DNA of 64,000 nucleotides, taken from NCBI RefSeq assembly GCF_013074385.2, contig NZ_JABEYA020000016.1:62001-126000 (forward strand), written 5' to 3'. How positions within the stretch are numbered: position 1 is the stretch's first letter; the number at the start of each line of letters is the position of its first letter. The stretch is from Vibrio ostreicida (GTDB lineage Bacteria; Pseudomonadota; Gammaproteobacteria; Enterobacterales; Vibrionaceae). Under the pieces are notes generated by a model. The model worked only from the letters and a program-made list of their open reading frames with translations. It did not search any database and was not told where the DNA came from. This document shows positions 39,694-47,885 of the stretch, piece after piece. The position numbers and the translations under genes are program-made.

Positions 39694-41221
39694 ACCTACC
39701 TCTCAGCAAGTGTTTTTCATTGGAATTTATAAAGCTGGAGATCTTTTTATACATAAACTGTTCTTCCAACGGGACTTCATTATAAGTGAGAACTCGTCCA
39801 TAAAAACTCTCATCGTCAAACTCCCGGCCCATGTAGAATCTTTGTCCACCAATCTCAAGTTCATCAGAGTAGCTATCGAGCATGACAAAGTCATGGTAGA
39901 TAACCTTATTCACCATCAATCTTTGTTGGTCGTCGAGACGCCGAAGATTCTCAATACCAGAACACATAAGGGCTTCATATGATGATCTATCATGTGGCTC
40001 TGTTGTAAACCCAAAACCGCTATAAGGAGGCTTAGCAGCAAGTACAACAGGCTTCCCTTTGTATGAAAACTCTTGCCCTATCGTTCCACCACAGGTAACC
40101 ACTATATCAAATTCATTGAGTATTGTAAGATTGTGCACATTATCCTGCAATAGGGATGACTCACAACCCAAATCTCTTAAAACTTCATTGATAATCCCTC
40201 GCTCGTTAAAAAGGTCGGCGGAAGGATGCTCTTTGACCAAAAAGTTGACATTTGGGTTTAATTTTAAAGCTTTAACTGTATTAACCAACCAATCACGATA
40301 ATCGTTATATAACATTCCAGGATAAGCATGAGGTGCATCACAAAATATATGGCTCATAACAATAACAATAGGGAGGTTATCTTTAAGATTATAAGATTCA
40401 ATGATCTCTGAACGGTTAAAGATAGTTTTCTCGTCGGAGAATGCCTTCATGACATCATGCTGCTCCAGAGATGCAGAAAACCTTTTAGAAAAATAAGATT
40501 CAAGGTATTTATTAATCTGATTAGTATCCAATTGCTCTAATACTCTAACATCCGGTTTTCGGTCATGATGCTCAAAATCACTTTCTGTTACATGCCTACA
40601 CATTGAAAATCCATTGAGATGAACTGGCGTGATACACTCAATATTATTTTTTTTAGCCAATTCAAAGAGTAAACCGCATCGATATACATTATCACCAAGT
40701 ACTATAGTTTTTATTTCTAGGTTTTCTATAGGTTTCTTGAAAAAATAAAAATAGCACAACTCTAAAAGTATAACTTTTTTCACCGCGCTAGTTATATTAC
40801 TTATTTCAGACAAGTTTAATTTTCTAAGAGCTGCATCATATATATATGGCCCAATGTGATAACCATCGATTTCAATAGCAAGTAGCTGAGCCTTATTATG
40901 TATAGAAAAAAGCATTCTAAATATTGCGGGACAACTACTCACAGAAGAAAGTAAAAAATTTGAAAAGTTTCCTATACTACAATCATTCATTGATTTAGTA
41001 AGCAAAAAACGCTCTTTTCTTCCTCTGAGCCCATCAATACATATAGGTTTCAAACCTTTACTCTTTGCAATAGATAACGCCACTTTAGATATTCCATAGA
41101 TTAATCTAGGATCCGAATGGAACATCTCATACAGTAAGTAACCATCGTTATCGTTCTTTTTGTTAACATCTAACCAAAAAATCTTATTTGAATCGATCAT
41201 CTCTTGAAAAAGACTACTCAT
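39686..41221 (-). CDS. putative capsule-type glycosyltransferase of unknown specificity
   Basis: A 511-residue protein with no confident family match. The C-terminal half reads like a GT-B nucleotide-binding domain: LPIVIVMSHIFCDAPHAYPG, NFLVKEHPSAD, and FDIVVTCGGTIGQEFSYKGK followed by PVVLAAKPPYSGFGFT, a pattern seen in capsule polysaccharide synthesis and glycerophosphate-type transferases. The N-terminal half is helical and lysine-rich. No other gene here is an obvious pseudaminic acid transferase, so this is the best candidate by elimination. The ATG at 41221 overlaps the ABC transporter stop by eight bases; a GTG at 41224 is also possible. Confidence 0.65.
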   Translation of the reverse strand: MSSLFQEMIDSNKIFWLDVNKKNDNDGYLLYEMFHSDPRLIYGISKVALSIAKSKGLKPICIDGLRGRKERFLLTKSMNDCSIGNFSNFLLSSVSSCPAIFRMLFSIHNKAQLLAIEIDGYHIGPYIYDAALRKLNLSEISNITSAVKKVILLELCYFYFFKKPIENLEIKTIVLGDNVYRCGLLFELAKKNNIECITPVHLNGFSMCRHVTESDFEHHDRKPDVRVLEQLDTNQINKYLESYFSKRFSASLEQHDVMKAFSDEKTIFNRSEIIESYNLKDNLPIVIVMSHIFCDAPHAYPGMLYNDYRDWLVNTVKALKLNPNVNFLVKEHPSADLFNERGIINEVLRDLGCESSLLQDNVHNLTILNEFDIVVTCGGTIGQEFSYKGKPVVLAAKPPYSGFGFTTEPHDRSSYEALMCSGIENLRRLDDQQRLMVNKVIYHDFVMLDSYSDELEIGGQRFYMGREFDDESFYGRVLTYNEVPLEEQFMYKKISSFINSNEKHLLRGRYD

Positions 41222-42992
41222 CACAAATCACATCTCCACTATTTAGAAGCCGTTTGAACTCAACTGAAGTTTCTGACAAATTTATAAAATTACCTGCATC
41301 GACAATGCGACCATTTTTAAATACGAATATTTCGTCACAATCTTTAACTGTTGTAAGTCTATGGGCAATTGTTAAGACCGTGTGGTCATTTTTATTATTT
41401 AGATAGTTGATAAACTGCCTCTCAGTACTATTATCTAGTGCACTCGTAGCTTCATCAAGTAATAGTATACTTTTGTTGGCGTATAAGCTTCTTGCAATTG
41501 CTAATCTCTGTTTTTGTCCTCCTGATAAGTTGCTACCGTTTTCACCAACCAGCCCATCTTTATTCTTTTCAACAAACTCTCTTAATTGAGCGCCCTCTAT
41601 TGCCGAATCAAAAAGTTCCTTGTCTTCATACTCACTGAAAAATAGAACGTTGCTTTTCAGACTGCCATCTAGGATAAAAAAGTCCTGTGATACAACACCG
41701 ACTAGTTTTGTTACATTGATATCTTCTAGTGTGCTGTAATGATGTCCATCGATACAAATCGTCCCACTTTCAGGAGAGCTAAGCCCCAAAATAATATCAA
41801 ATAAAGTACTCTTTCCACTTCCAGATTGCCCAACAAAACCATACTTTTTGTTCTTTTCAATCTTAAAGCTCAATCTGTCTAATGTTTTATCTACGCTGCC
41901 CGGGTATTTGAATGAGATATTTTTAAATTCAATACTTTCTGAGAAATCATCGACACTACCATTATATACGTACTTACTTCCTGAATCCAAAAATAGTGTT
42001 TTAAACTTTTCAGATTCGCTTCCGAAATATCTAATTTGGGCTAGGGCGTTTAATAGTTTAGAAAAACTTGGAATCGTTCGTAATCCTACAAACGAAAATA
42101 TAATTAAATTTTGCATAACCGATGCCATAGGTAGCCCCATGTAAAACACATAGAAAATATATACAATGATACCCAAAGCGGCCAAAGATTCTAACGTCAC
42201 TTTTGGAACATATATCATAGTGCCAAATTTTGCATATATATCTACATACGGGTCTGCTTTCTTCTCGTAATCTCCAATTACATTTTCAAGAACGTCATTA
42301 TTACGAATCTCCCTATATCCATTTAATGCTTCAGTTGCAGACTTAGTAATCTCATGCATTACACTGTCTCTCTGCTGACCATAAAAAGATATATTTCTGG
42401 TAACAGACTTAAACAACCAACCTAAAACCAGAACAGCACTTAATAAATATAGAACCTTAACTAGACCAACATAGAAATAAAGGAACACTATTATAGAGAG
42501 TAAAACAAATGTCTCAGTTACGAGTTGAAGAATATTAAAAGTACACAAGGAAAGATATGCACTACTACTCACTATATCCTTAAGATAGCTAGATGTATCC
42601 TTATTCTTAAACTCAGAAAACTTTAAGGACATATTATGGGATAAAATATTCACGGACAAGTCTGTAAACATTCGATTAACAAAAACCTGCTGCTTAAATA
42701 TAATAACCAGTGTAGATATGGCTTTTAAAATATAGAAAGCAACCAAAAAAAACAGCATTAAAAATATAGCACTATGCTCTCCAGAAAATCCAAGCAGTTC
42801 ATTAATCAAGACAAAATATTCATTATTATTAATTTTACCTGGATCAGACAGCGTACTAATCACAGGAATTAAAACCCCCAAACCAATGAGTTCGAGAATT
42901 GATAGTAGAAACATGAGAACTACTAGGACATAAAAATCTTTCTTTTTATTTACTAACAGAATAGAAAAAACATTTCTAATTATTGCGAGCAT
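41214..42992 (-). CDS. MsbA/PglK-type ABC exporter, probable lipid-linked glycan flippase
   Basis: A 592-residue half-transporter: six membrane segments in residues 1-310, then an ATPase domain with Walker A VGQSGSGKSTLFDIILG near 385, Q-loop VGVVSQDFFILDG, signature NLSGGQKQRLAIARSLY, Walker B ILLLDEATSALD and the H-loop TIAHRLTTV. Single-polypeptide exporters of this type include PglK and Wzk, which flip undecaprenyl-linked glycans. No Wzx is seen in the locus, so this protein probably fills that role. Lipid A export (MsbA proper) is unlikely in this setting. A 235-base leader with a hexanucleotide repeat precedes it. Confidence 0.88.
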   Translation of the reverse strand: MLAIIRNVFSILLVNKKKDFYVLVVLMFLLSILELIGLGVLIPVISTLSDPGKINNNEYFVLINELLGFSGEHSAIFLMLFFLVAFYILKAISTLVIIFKQQVFVNRMFTDLSVNILSHNMSLKFSEFKNKDTSSYLKDIVSSSAYLSLCTFNILQLVTETFVLLSIIVFLYFYVGLVKVLYLLSAVLVLGWLFKSVTRNISFYGQQRDSVMHEITKSATEALNGYREIRNNDVLENVIGDYEKKADPYVDIYAKFGTMIYVPKVTLESLAALGIIVYIFYVFYMGLPMASVMQNLIIFSFVGLRTIPSFSKLLNALAQIRYFGSESEKFKTLFLDSGSKYVYNGSVDDFSESIEFKNISFKYPGSVDKTLDRLSFKIEKNKKYGFVGQSGSGKSTLFDIILGLSSPESGTICIDGHHYSTLEDINVTKLVGVVSQDFFILDGSLKSNVLFFSEYEDKELFDSAIEGAQLREFVEKNKDGLVGENGSNLSGGQKQRLAIARSLYANKSILLLDEATSALDNSTERQFINYLNNKNDHTVLTIAHRLTTVKDCDEIFVFKNGRIVDAGNFINLSETSVEFKRLLNSGDVICDE

Positions 42993-43108
42993 TTACCGAC
43001 CCTTAAAAATCAATTGGCCTAGAAAGATCAATAGATTATCATAGAATAAAACTTAATATATTTTATAATATTAAAACAGAAGATAGAAAAATCACATGTA
43101 TTTGGCTC

Positions 43109-43191
43109 AAACTTAAACTTAAACTTAAACTTAAACTTAAACTTAAACTTAAACTTAAACTTAAACTTAAACTTAAACTTAAACTTAAACT
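43109..43191. repeat. hexanucleotide tandem repeat (AAACTT, 13.8 copies)
   Basis: Thirteen perfect AAACTT units and five further bases run without interruption (83 bases). On the transcribed strand the unit reads AAGTTT. It lies between the stop of the cytidylyltransferase-like gene and the start of the ABC exporter, 117 bases before the latter. Perfect repeats of this length are prone to slipped-strand change. Confidence 0.97.
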
Positions 43192-43227
43192 CTTTATATC
43201 ATGGAACCTAGTATTATAACATAAGAG

Positions 43228-43950
43228 TCAGTCATATTTTGAAACATAATCTAATGTACGTTCGTAGTCTTCAATATAATCCATTTCAGCCCAAAAAATT
43301 CCCTTAATATCTTCCACATAAATGAGGGATTCATTAGGTACAAAGTTATATATCACATTTTCCCACCAGAGACCATTATCTCCTTTTACCTCAACAAGCT
43401 CAATTAGACTCTCTCGGAATTTCTTTATCATAGTTCCACTTAGGAGGCCAATACCTACATATTCCCCAGTAGTCTCTTCCACTGAGAGTTCTTTTCCATA
43501 TTTTAACAGATGATTACCTTGGTAATTAAAACGATAATCTGCATCTTCAATGCGACTACTATCAGCTAATAGTATACTGTTATTGCTCTTATTATTATTG
43601 TTTATCAACCTTTCCAGTGCGTTCCTTTCAAAAAAGAGATCTGCATTTAATACAATAACATCCTCATCAGTTTCCAATTCTTGCTTCGCGAACCAAAGTG
43701 AGGCAATCGAATTGGTAACGCGATAGAATGGATTCTTGTAAAATTTTACGCCATCCCCTAAGCATTCAACTATCAGCTCTGACCGATAGCCAACAACAAC
43801 TGAGATATCATAAACACCAAACTCTCTTAATAACCTACACGTCCGCTCAATTAGAGTATTTCCATTTACTTCTAGTAAGCACTTTGGTTTTCCATCAATA
43901 TGTCTTGAGATCCTACTACCAACGCCAGCTGCCATTAATATTGCTTTCAT
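43228..43950 (-). CDS. nucleotidyltransferase, LicC/PntC-like (CTP-dependent activation of a phospho-substituent)
   Basis: A 240-residue protein with the sugar-nucleotidyltransferase start MKAILMAAGVGSRISRHIDG, KPKCLLEVNGNTLIERT, VVVGYRSELI, VIVLNADLFFE and a late WAEMDYIEDYE. The pattern is that of CTP:phosphocholine (LicC) and CTP:2-aminoethylphosphonate (PntC) cytidylyltransferases rather than hexose enzymes. Its four-base overlap with a 2-aminoethylphosphonate-type aminotransferase and nearness to a licD-like gene favour activation of an amino-phosphonate or amino-alcohol phosphate. The substrate is inferred, not shown. Confidence 0.78.
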   Translation of the reverse strand: MKAILMAAGVGSRISRHIDGKPKCLLEVNGNTLIERTCRLLREFGVYDISVVVGYRSELIVECLGDGVKFYKNPFYRVTNSIASLWFAKQELETDEDVIVLNADLFFERNALERLINNNNKSNNSILLADSSRIEDADYRFNYQGNHLLKYGKELSVEETTGEYVGIGLLSGTMIKKFRESLIELVEVKGDNGLWWENVIYNFVPNESLIYVEDIKGIFWAEMDYIEDYERTLDYVSKYD

Positions 43951-45026
43951 TCATTTATTCCTTTGGTAATAACTGTAAGTTCTCGGATCAAAACATCAAT
44001 ATCTTTTTTCGTTTGATTTCCCATATGAGAAACTCGAAATATTCTACTTTCTAACTCTCCTCCTGAAGGGGCAACAAATATATTTTTTTCTATCAGCCGC
44101 TCCACAATATCGCGTGCATTCATTCCAGTTCCTACCTCGACTGAAGTCATTGCATTTGGCAATCGGTTAGCATATTCATACAAAGGTAATTTCTTTTCCA
44201 AAATTTGAGTTCTAAAGTATAAAGATAACTCTTTTGCTCTTTCAATGTAGAAGTCATTGCCCTTATCAAACCAGTCATCAAAAAATGCGTTTAGTTGAAT
44301 TAACACGCTGATCGACGGCGTAAATGGTAATTGCCCTCTATCTATATCTCTAAGGTATAGGGAAAAATCAAAATATAGGGGTACACCTTCGCTCTGCTGG
44401 ATAGTAGGTATGACACCTTCACTTAATATTATGAAAGACATTCCAGGGTGGAGACCAAAAGCTTTATGCGAGCTAATTATTAGGCAGTCTATACCGTCAC
44501 GGAGAATATCAATTTCATCCGTTACTGCCATACTTATCCCATCGACAATAAACTTGCAGTTTGTCTGCTTACAAAGAGCCCCCAAGTCAGAAAGGTTGTA
44601 AAGAGCACCAGTTGTCGTTTCGTGTCCGTTGACAATAAGGTTATCTACATTATCTAGATCTAAGCCAACGGGTACAGTCGCATCTCCACAGTTCAGACTT
44701 ATACTTTGAACACTTTTCTTGTGCCTATTTAGTATATCTATAAATCGTTGGGCAAAACCTCCCCCATTAATTACTAGACTGTTATGCTCTGGGAGGACTA
44801 AGTTCAAAATAGAAGCTTCCATTGCGGCAGTGCCCGTCGCACTCAAAAATATAACATCTGAGTTTGGACCCGCATTAAACATCTTCAACAGATTCTGTTT
44901 ACACTTTAACGTGAGCTTAGAGAATTCTTTTGTCCTAAAATAGGGAAGTTCATGTGTAAGGACCTCTCTAACTGACTCTTCCATGGGTACGGGACCCGGT
45001 GTGAAATTATAAAATTTATTATTCAT
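43947..45026 (-). CDS. class V aminotransferase, 2-aminoethylphosphonate-pyruvate transaminase-like
   Basis: A 359-residue PLP enzyme of the AEP transaminase/alanine-glyoxylate aminotransferase group. FTPGPVPMEESVREVLTHE at the N-terminus, LSATGTAAMEASILNLV, NGHETTTGALYNLSDLG, KFIVDGISMAVTDEIDI (cofactor aspartate) and the Schiff-base lysine in ISSHKAFGLHPG. In phosphonate-decorating clusters such enzymes make 2-aminoethylphosphonate from phosphonoacetaldehyde, but no PEP mutase or phosphonopyruvate decarboxylase is in the window. A serinol-phosphate type aminotransfer is an alternative. It overlaps licD by eight bases. Confidence 0.8.
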   Translation of the reverse strand: MNNKFYNFTPGPVPMEESVREVLTHELPYFRTKEFSKLTLKCKQNLLKMFNAGPNSDVIFLSATGTAAMEASILNLVLPEHNSLVINGGGFAQRFIDILNRHKKSVQSISLNCGDATVPVGLDLDNVDNLIVNGHETTTGALYNLSDLGALCKQTNCKFIVDGISMAVTDEIDILRDGIDCLIISSHKAFGLHPGMSFIILSEGVIPTIQQSEGVPLYFDFSLYLRDIDRGQLPFTPSISVLIQLNAFFDDWFDKGNDFYIERAKELSLYFRTQILEKKLPLYEYANRLPNAMTSVEVGTGMNARDIVERLIEKNIFVAPSGGELESRIFRVSHMGNQTKKDIDVLIRELTVITKGINE

Positions 45027-45666
45027 CGATTAGTTCCAAGTCAAAACAGTCGTCTTTCCAATCTCCCTTATAGGTCTTTGGGACTTTCCAATCTGGTCCA
45101 TATCTAGCCACAAGCCAGTCTTCAATATCTCCTGGAATAAAGTACTTTTTAGATTTAAACTTAATGACATCTAGTTTTTGGAAATATCTTAGTTCCTGCT
45201 TTCTTACGTACCCTCTTTCCGAGTGGTTTTCATATAAGTCATCATTTTGATACCAAAACAAGATATCAAAAATTACATTTTCTTTATTATAAAAAACTAT
45301 TTGCTGTGTAAGATTTAAATGTCTAGCAATTCTTCCTATTTTGTATCCACTTTGTTTAAACTCGTTTACGATTCTAGATACATCTCCCACTTCAATATCG
45401 AAAACATCCACATCAATGTCATTGTCATGGGCAATAAACGAGCCTTCTCTATATAAACCAAGTACCGTCCCGTCAGTAAGACGGTACTTTATTTTCAGGT
45501 TTGACAAGATCTCGCAACATTCATCCATAACAATATACGAATTTTCTGGTAGTGGCTTATTTATGTCAAAATCAAAGAAATGGTACTCAATAAATTGATT
45601 GCTAAATATTTTTTTAATAAAAAACATTGCACTGTGAACGTACTTTTTTATCATTGCATTTCTCAT
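45019..45666 (-). CDS. LicD-family phosphotransferase
   Basis: LicD proteins transfer phosphocholine-like groups from a CDP carrier to glycans. The 215-residue product has the family's nucleotidyltransferase-fold core: YRLTDGTVLGLYREGSFIAH followed by DNDIDVDVFD (paired acidic residues), then NVIFDILFWY and the C-terminal ARYGPDWKVPKTYKGDW. It is the probable last-step transferase of the four-gene cassette. Whether the group moved is phosphocholine, 2-aminoethylphosphonate or another is not visible in the sequence. Confidence 0.88.
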   Translation of the reverse strand: MRNAMIKKYVHSAMFFIKKIFSNQFIEYHFFDFDINKPLPENSYIVMDECCEILSNLKIKYRLTDGTVLGLYREGSFIAHDNDIDVDVFDIEVGDVSRIVNEFKQSGYKIGRIARHLNLTQQIVFYNKENVIFDILFWYQNDDLYENHSERGYVRKQELRYFQKLDVIKFKSKKYFIPGDIEDWLVARYGPDWKVPKTYKGDWKDDCFDLELIDE

Positions 45667-45685
45667 AATATTATAACTTGTAATG

Positions 45686-46690
45686 TCATTTCCATTCTAC
45701 GCACTTTCCTCTATTAACTTCTTTTTTCCCAAGGAAGTAACCAAACTTATTGTTGAGAACAAATATTACGATAGGAAGAGTAAATGTGCACAATAGAAAC
45801 GCTTGTATGGATTTTTCAATATCACTAGAGTAACTAATTCCTATCTTTGGCAAGATTCCCATAAATAAAGAAATGATTACAGTATGCGTACCAAGAATAA
45901 CAAGAGAGTTCCTTCCGATATAAGAAAGTAAAGAGGACTTTGCGATTATATTAGATAATGAAATTATCATTATTGTCCCAATTACACCCTGAATGTAGAG
46001 CTCAAGCAATTCTCCATACTCACGATGTGACATGTTGACGAGTTCTGAGTAACTGATCAAATACCAAGAGAGAGTGAAAGTAATTAAAAATGTAACCACT
46101 CCCAATGAGTTACTTTTCAAAATAAAATCTTTGGCTACACAGCCAAAATGATAAAAACCCAAAGCGACGAAAGCAATGTCAATGCTTACTGGGAGCTTGA
46201 GGGCTGAATATTTACTTACTAGATACCCGAGTAAGACGGCCACTACAACGATTATATGCACATACTTTTCTAAAGCTACACGATTTATAGCATTATATAG
46301 AGACTCTAAAACAAACAAACATGGAAGAAACCATAACGTGATATTAAACATCCACTCACCATATCCATTCGCATAAAATAATCCTATTGACTTGTCGATT
46401 AAATCTTGCTGAGAAAGTACAATGGAGCTACTAATGAAACTAAATAATATGAGTAAACCTAAGGATGCCAATGAAAAGAAAAAATATGGTTTTATTAATG
46501 TGTTGAATCTCGTTTTGGTTAACTCTTTAATACTTCTCTGTTTGTAAAAAAGCCCAGAAACAAAAAAGAATAGCGGTATATGAAAGGAGTATAACCATTT
46601 ATGAAGTAGGGTTCCTGAAATAAAGCAATGTGAAAGTATAATACATAACATTCCAATTCCTTTTACGATATCAATTTTTTCTATTCTCAT
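45686..46690 (-). CDS. acyltransferase family 3 (OafA-like) membrane protein
   Basis: A 334-residue polytopic protein with about ten membrane segments. The start, RIEKIDIVKGIGMLCIILSH, with the conserved histidine, and LYSFHIPLFFFVSGLFYKQ are signatures of the acyltransferase 3 family, whose members O-acetylate surface sugars. It probably O-acetylates the repeat unit. It is the first gene after the octanucleotide repeat and 19 bases upstream of licD. Confidence 0.87.
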   Translation of the reverse strand: MRIEKIDIVKGIGMLCIILSHCFISGTLLHKWLYSFHIPLFFFVSGLFYKQRSIKELTKTRFNTLIKPYFFFSLASLGLLILFSFISSSIVLSQQDLIDKSIGLFYANGYGEWMFNITLWFLPCLFVLESLYNAINRVALEKYVHIIVVVAVLLGYLVSKYSALKLPVSIDIAFVALGFYHFGCVAKDFILKSNSLGVVTFLITFTLSWYLISYSELVNMSHREYGELLELYIQGVIGTIMIISLSNIIAKSSLLSYIGRNSLVILGTHTVIISLFMGILPKIGISYSSDIEKSIQAFLLCTFTLPIVIFVLNNKFGYFLGKKEVNRGKCVEWK

Positions 46691-46765
46691 AGATTTATTT
46701 CCTCACTTTATTTTTAACTTTAAGTCTTTGATTTATAATGCCATGTTATTTTCTCATTGCTATGT

Positions 46766-46834
46766 TTTATTCCTTTATTCCTTTATTCCTTTATTCCTTT
46801 ATTCCTTTATTCCTTTATTCCTTTATTCCTTTAT
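46766..46834. repeat. octanucleotide tandem repeat (TTTATTCC, 8.6 copies)
   Basis: Eight perfect units and five further bases run uninterrupted (69 bases). On the transcribed strand the unit is GGAATAAA, so each copy carries an AAGGA ribosome-site-like motif and a TAA. The last three codons and the stop of pseI (IKE-TAA) lie inside the first unit, so copy-number change does not alter PseI. It ends 75 bases before the acyltransferase start. Confidence 0.97.
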
Positions 46835-47875
46835 AACGCTAAAGGACAACGCGGTTCCTCTACTCAAATATGTCTTAGCTTTTTTTCCTAAAATTTCTTC
46901 ATAATGCTTTGGAGCCAATCCAAATCCCGGTCTAATACTTTTGACGTTCTCTTTAGTTAAAGCTTCGCCAGCTTGTATATCTTTAATAATATAGAGCGAG
47001 CGTCGAAATTGAACATTACCTTTTTCCGCTTCAGTTCGTTCATAGTTAATTGAACCTAAGGCTTTCCAAGCCGTAGCAGTATCTTTACAAAGCGCTTTTA
47101 GCTCCATAGGCTCGAGTGAAAAACTGTCATCGGCACCACCACCATTTCGATCCATCGTAACATGCTTTTCTATCAAACATGCTCCCATAGCCACGGCAGC
47201 GACCGCGGTTGCATTATCAATCGTATGATCTGAAAGTCCCGAAAGTACACCAAATTGTTCGCTAATATCGGTGATCGTTTTTAAATTATATTGTTCTGCT
47301 GGTGCGGGATAGCCACTAACACAGTGAAGAACAACTAACTCCTCACATCCATTCTCTCTCGCTGTATCTATCGCTTCGGCAATTTCCTTTTTATTAGCCA
47401 TTCCCGTTGAAATGATCATGGGTTTCCCTGTTTGAGCTACACGCTTTATCAGTGGGAGATCGATGACTTCAAATGATGCTATTTTGTATGCCGGAGCGTC
47501 GAGCTCTTCCAATAAATCGACTGCCGAAAAATCAAATGGTGAACTAAAAATCGTTATCCCTAACTCTTTTGCCTTTTTAAACAATGGCTTATGCCATTCC
47601 CATGGCATGTGAGCATTTTTGTACAGGTTGTACAAACTTTGACCATCCCATAGCCCACCTTTGATTTGAAATTCCTCGTTGTCGCAATCCATCGTAATCG
47701 TATCATGAGTGTAAGTCTGTAGTTTTATTGCATCCGCACCCGCATTCTTAGCTTCTTCCATAATTTGGAATGCTCGATTAATATCACCATTATGATTAGC
47801 GGATAGCTCAGCAATGATGTAGGGAGTAAATTCGGGGCCAATTTTTCTACCATCAATTAAAATATATGGTTGCAT
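46823..47875 (-). CDS. pseI: pseudaminic acid synthase PseI
   Basis: It condenses 2,4-diacetamido-2,4,6-trideoxy-L-altrose with phosphoenolpyruvate to give pseudaminic acid. The 350-residue protein from the ATG at 47875 has a NeuB-type TIM barrel (PYIIAELSANHNGDINRA, GADAIKLQTYTHDTI, PFDFSAVDLLEEL, ISTGMANKKEI, LSDHTIDNATAVAAVAMGA, EKHVTMDRNGGGADDSFS) and a C-terminal SAF antifreeze-like domain (VQFRRSLYI, IRPGFGLAP). An in-frame TTG ten codons earlier overlaps the preceding gene and is less likely. Confidence 0.95.
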   Translation of the reverse strand: MQPYILIDGRKIGPEFTPYIIAELSANHNGDINRAFQIMEEAKNAGADAIKLQTYTHDTITMDCDNEEFQIKGGLWDGQSLYNLYKNAHMPWEWHKPLFKKAKELGITIFSSPFDFSAVDLLEELDAPAYKIASFEVIDLPLIKRVAQTGKPMIISTGMANKKEIAEAIDTARENGCEELVVLHCVSGYPAPAEQYNLKTITDISEQFGVLSGLSDHTIDNATAVAAVAMGACLIEKHVTMDRNGGGADDSFSLEPMELKALCKDTATAWKALGSINYERTEAEKGNVQFRRSLYIIKDIQAGEALTKENVKSIRPGFGLAPKHYEEILGKKAKTYLSRGTALSFSVIKE

Positions 47876-47885
47876 ATAAGTCTCG

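Noticed and set aside
41214..42992. Lipid A exporter MsbA
   Set aside because: It is placed inside the O-antigen gene run with overlaps, is very AT-rich and has no lpxK next to it.
43109..43191. Possible CRISPR array
   Set aside because: The 6-base unit repeats directly without spacers, so it is a simple tandem repeat.
46766..46834. Phase-variable reading frame of pseI
   Set aside because: The stop codon is in the first repeat unit read by the ribosome, so changes in copy number do not alter PseI.
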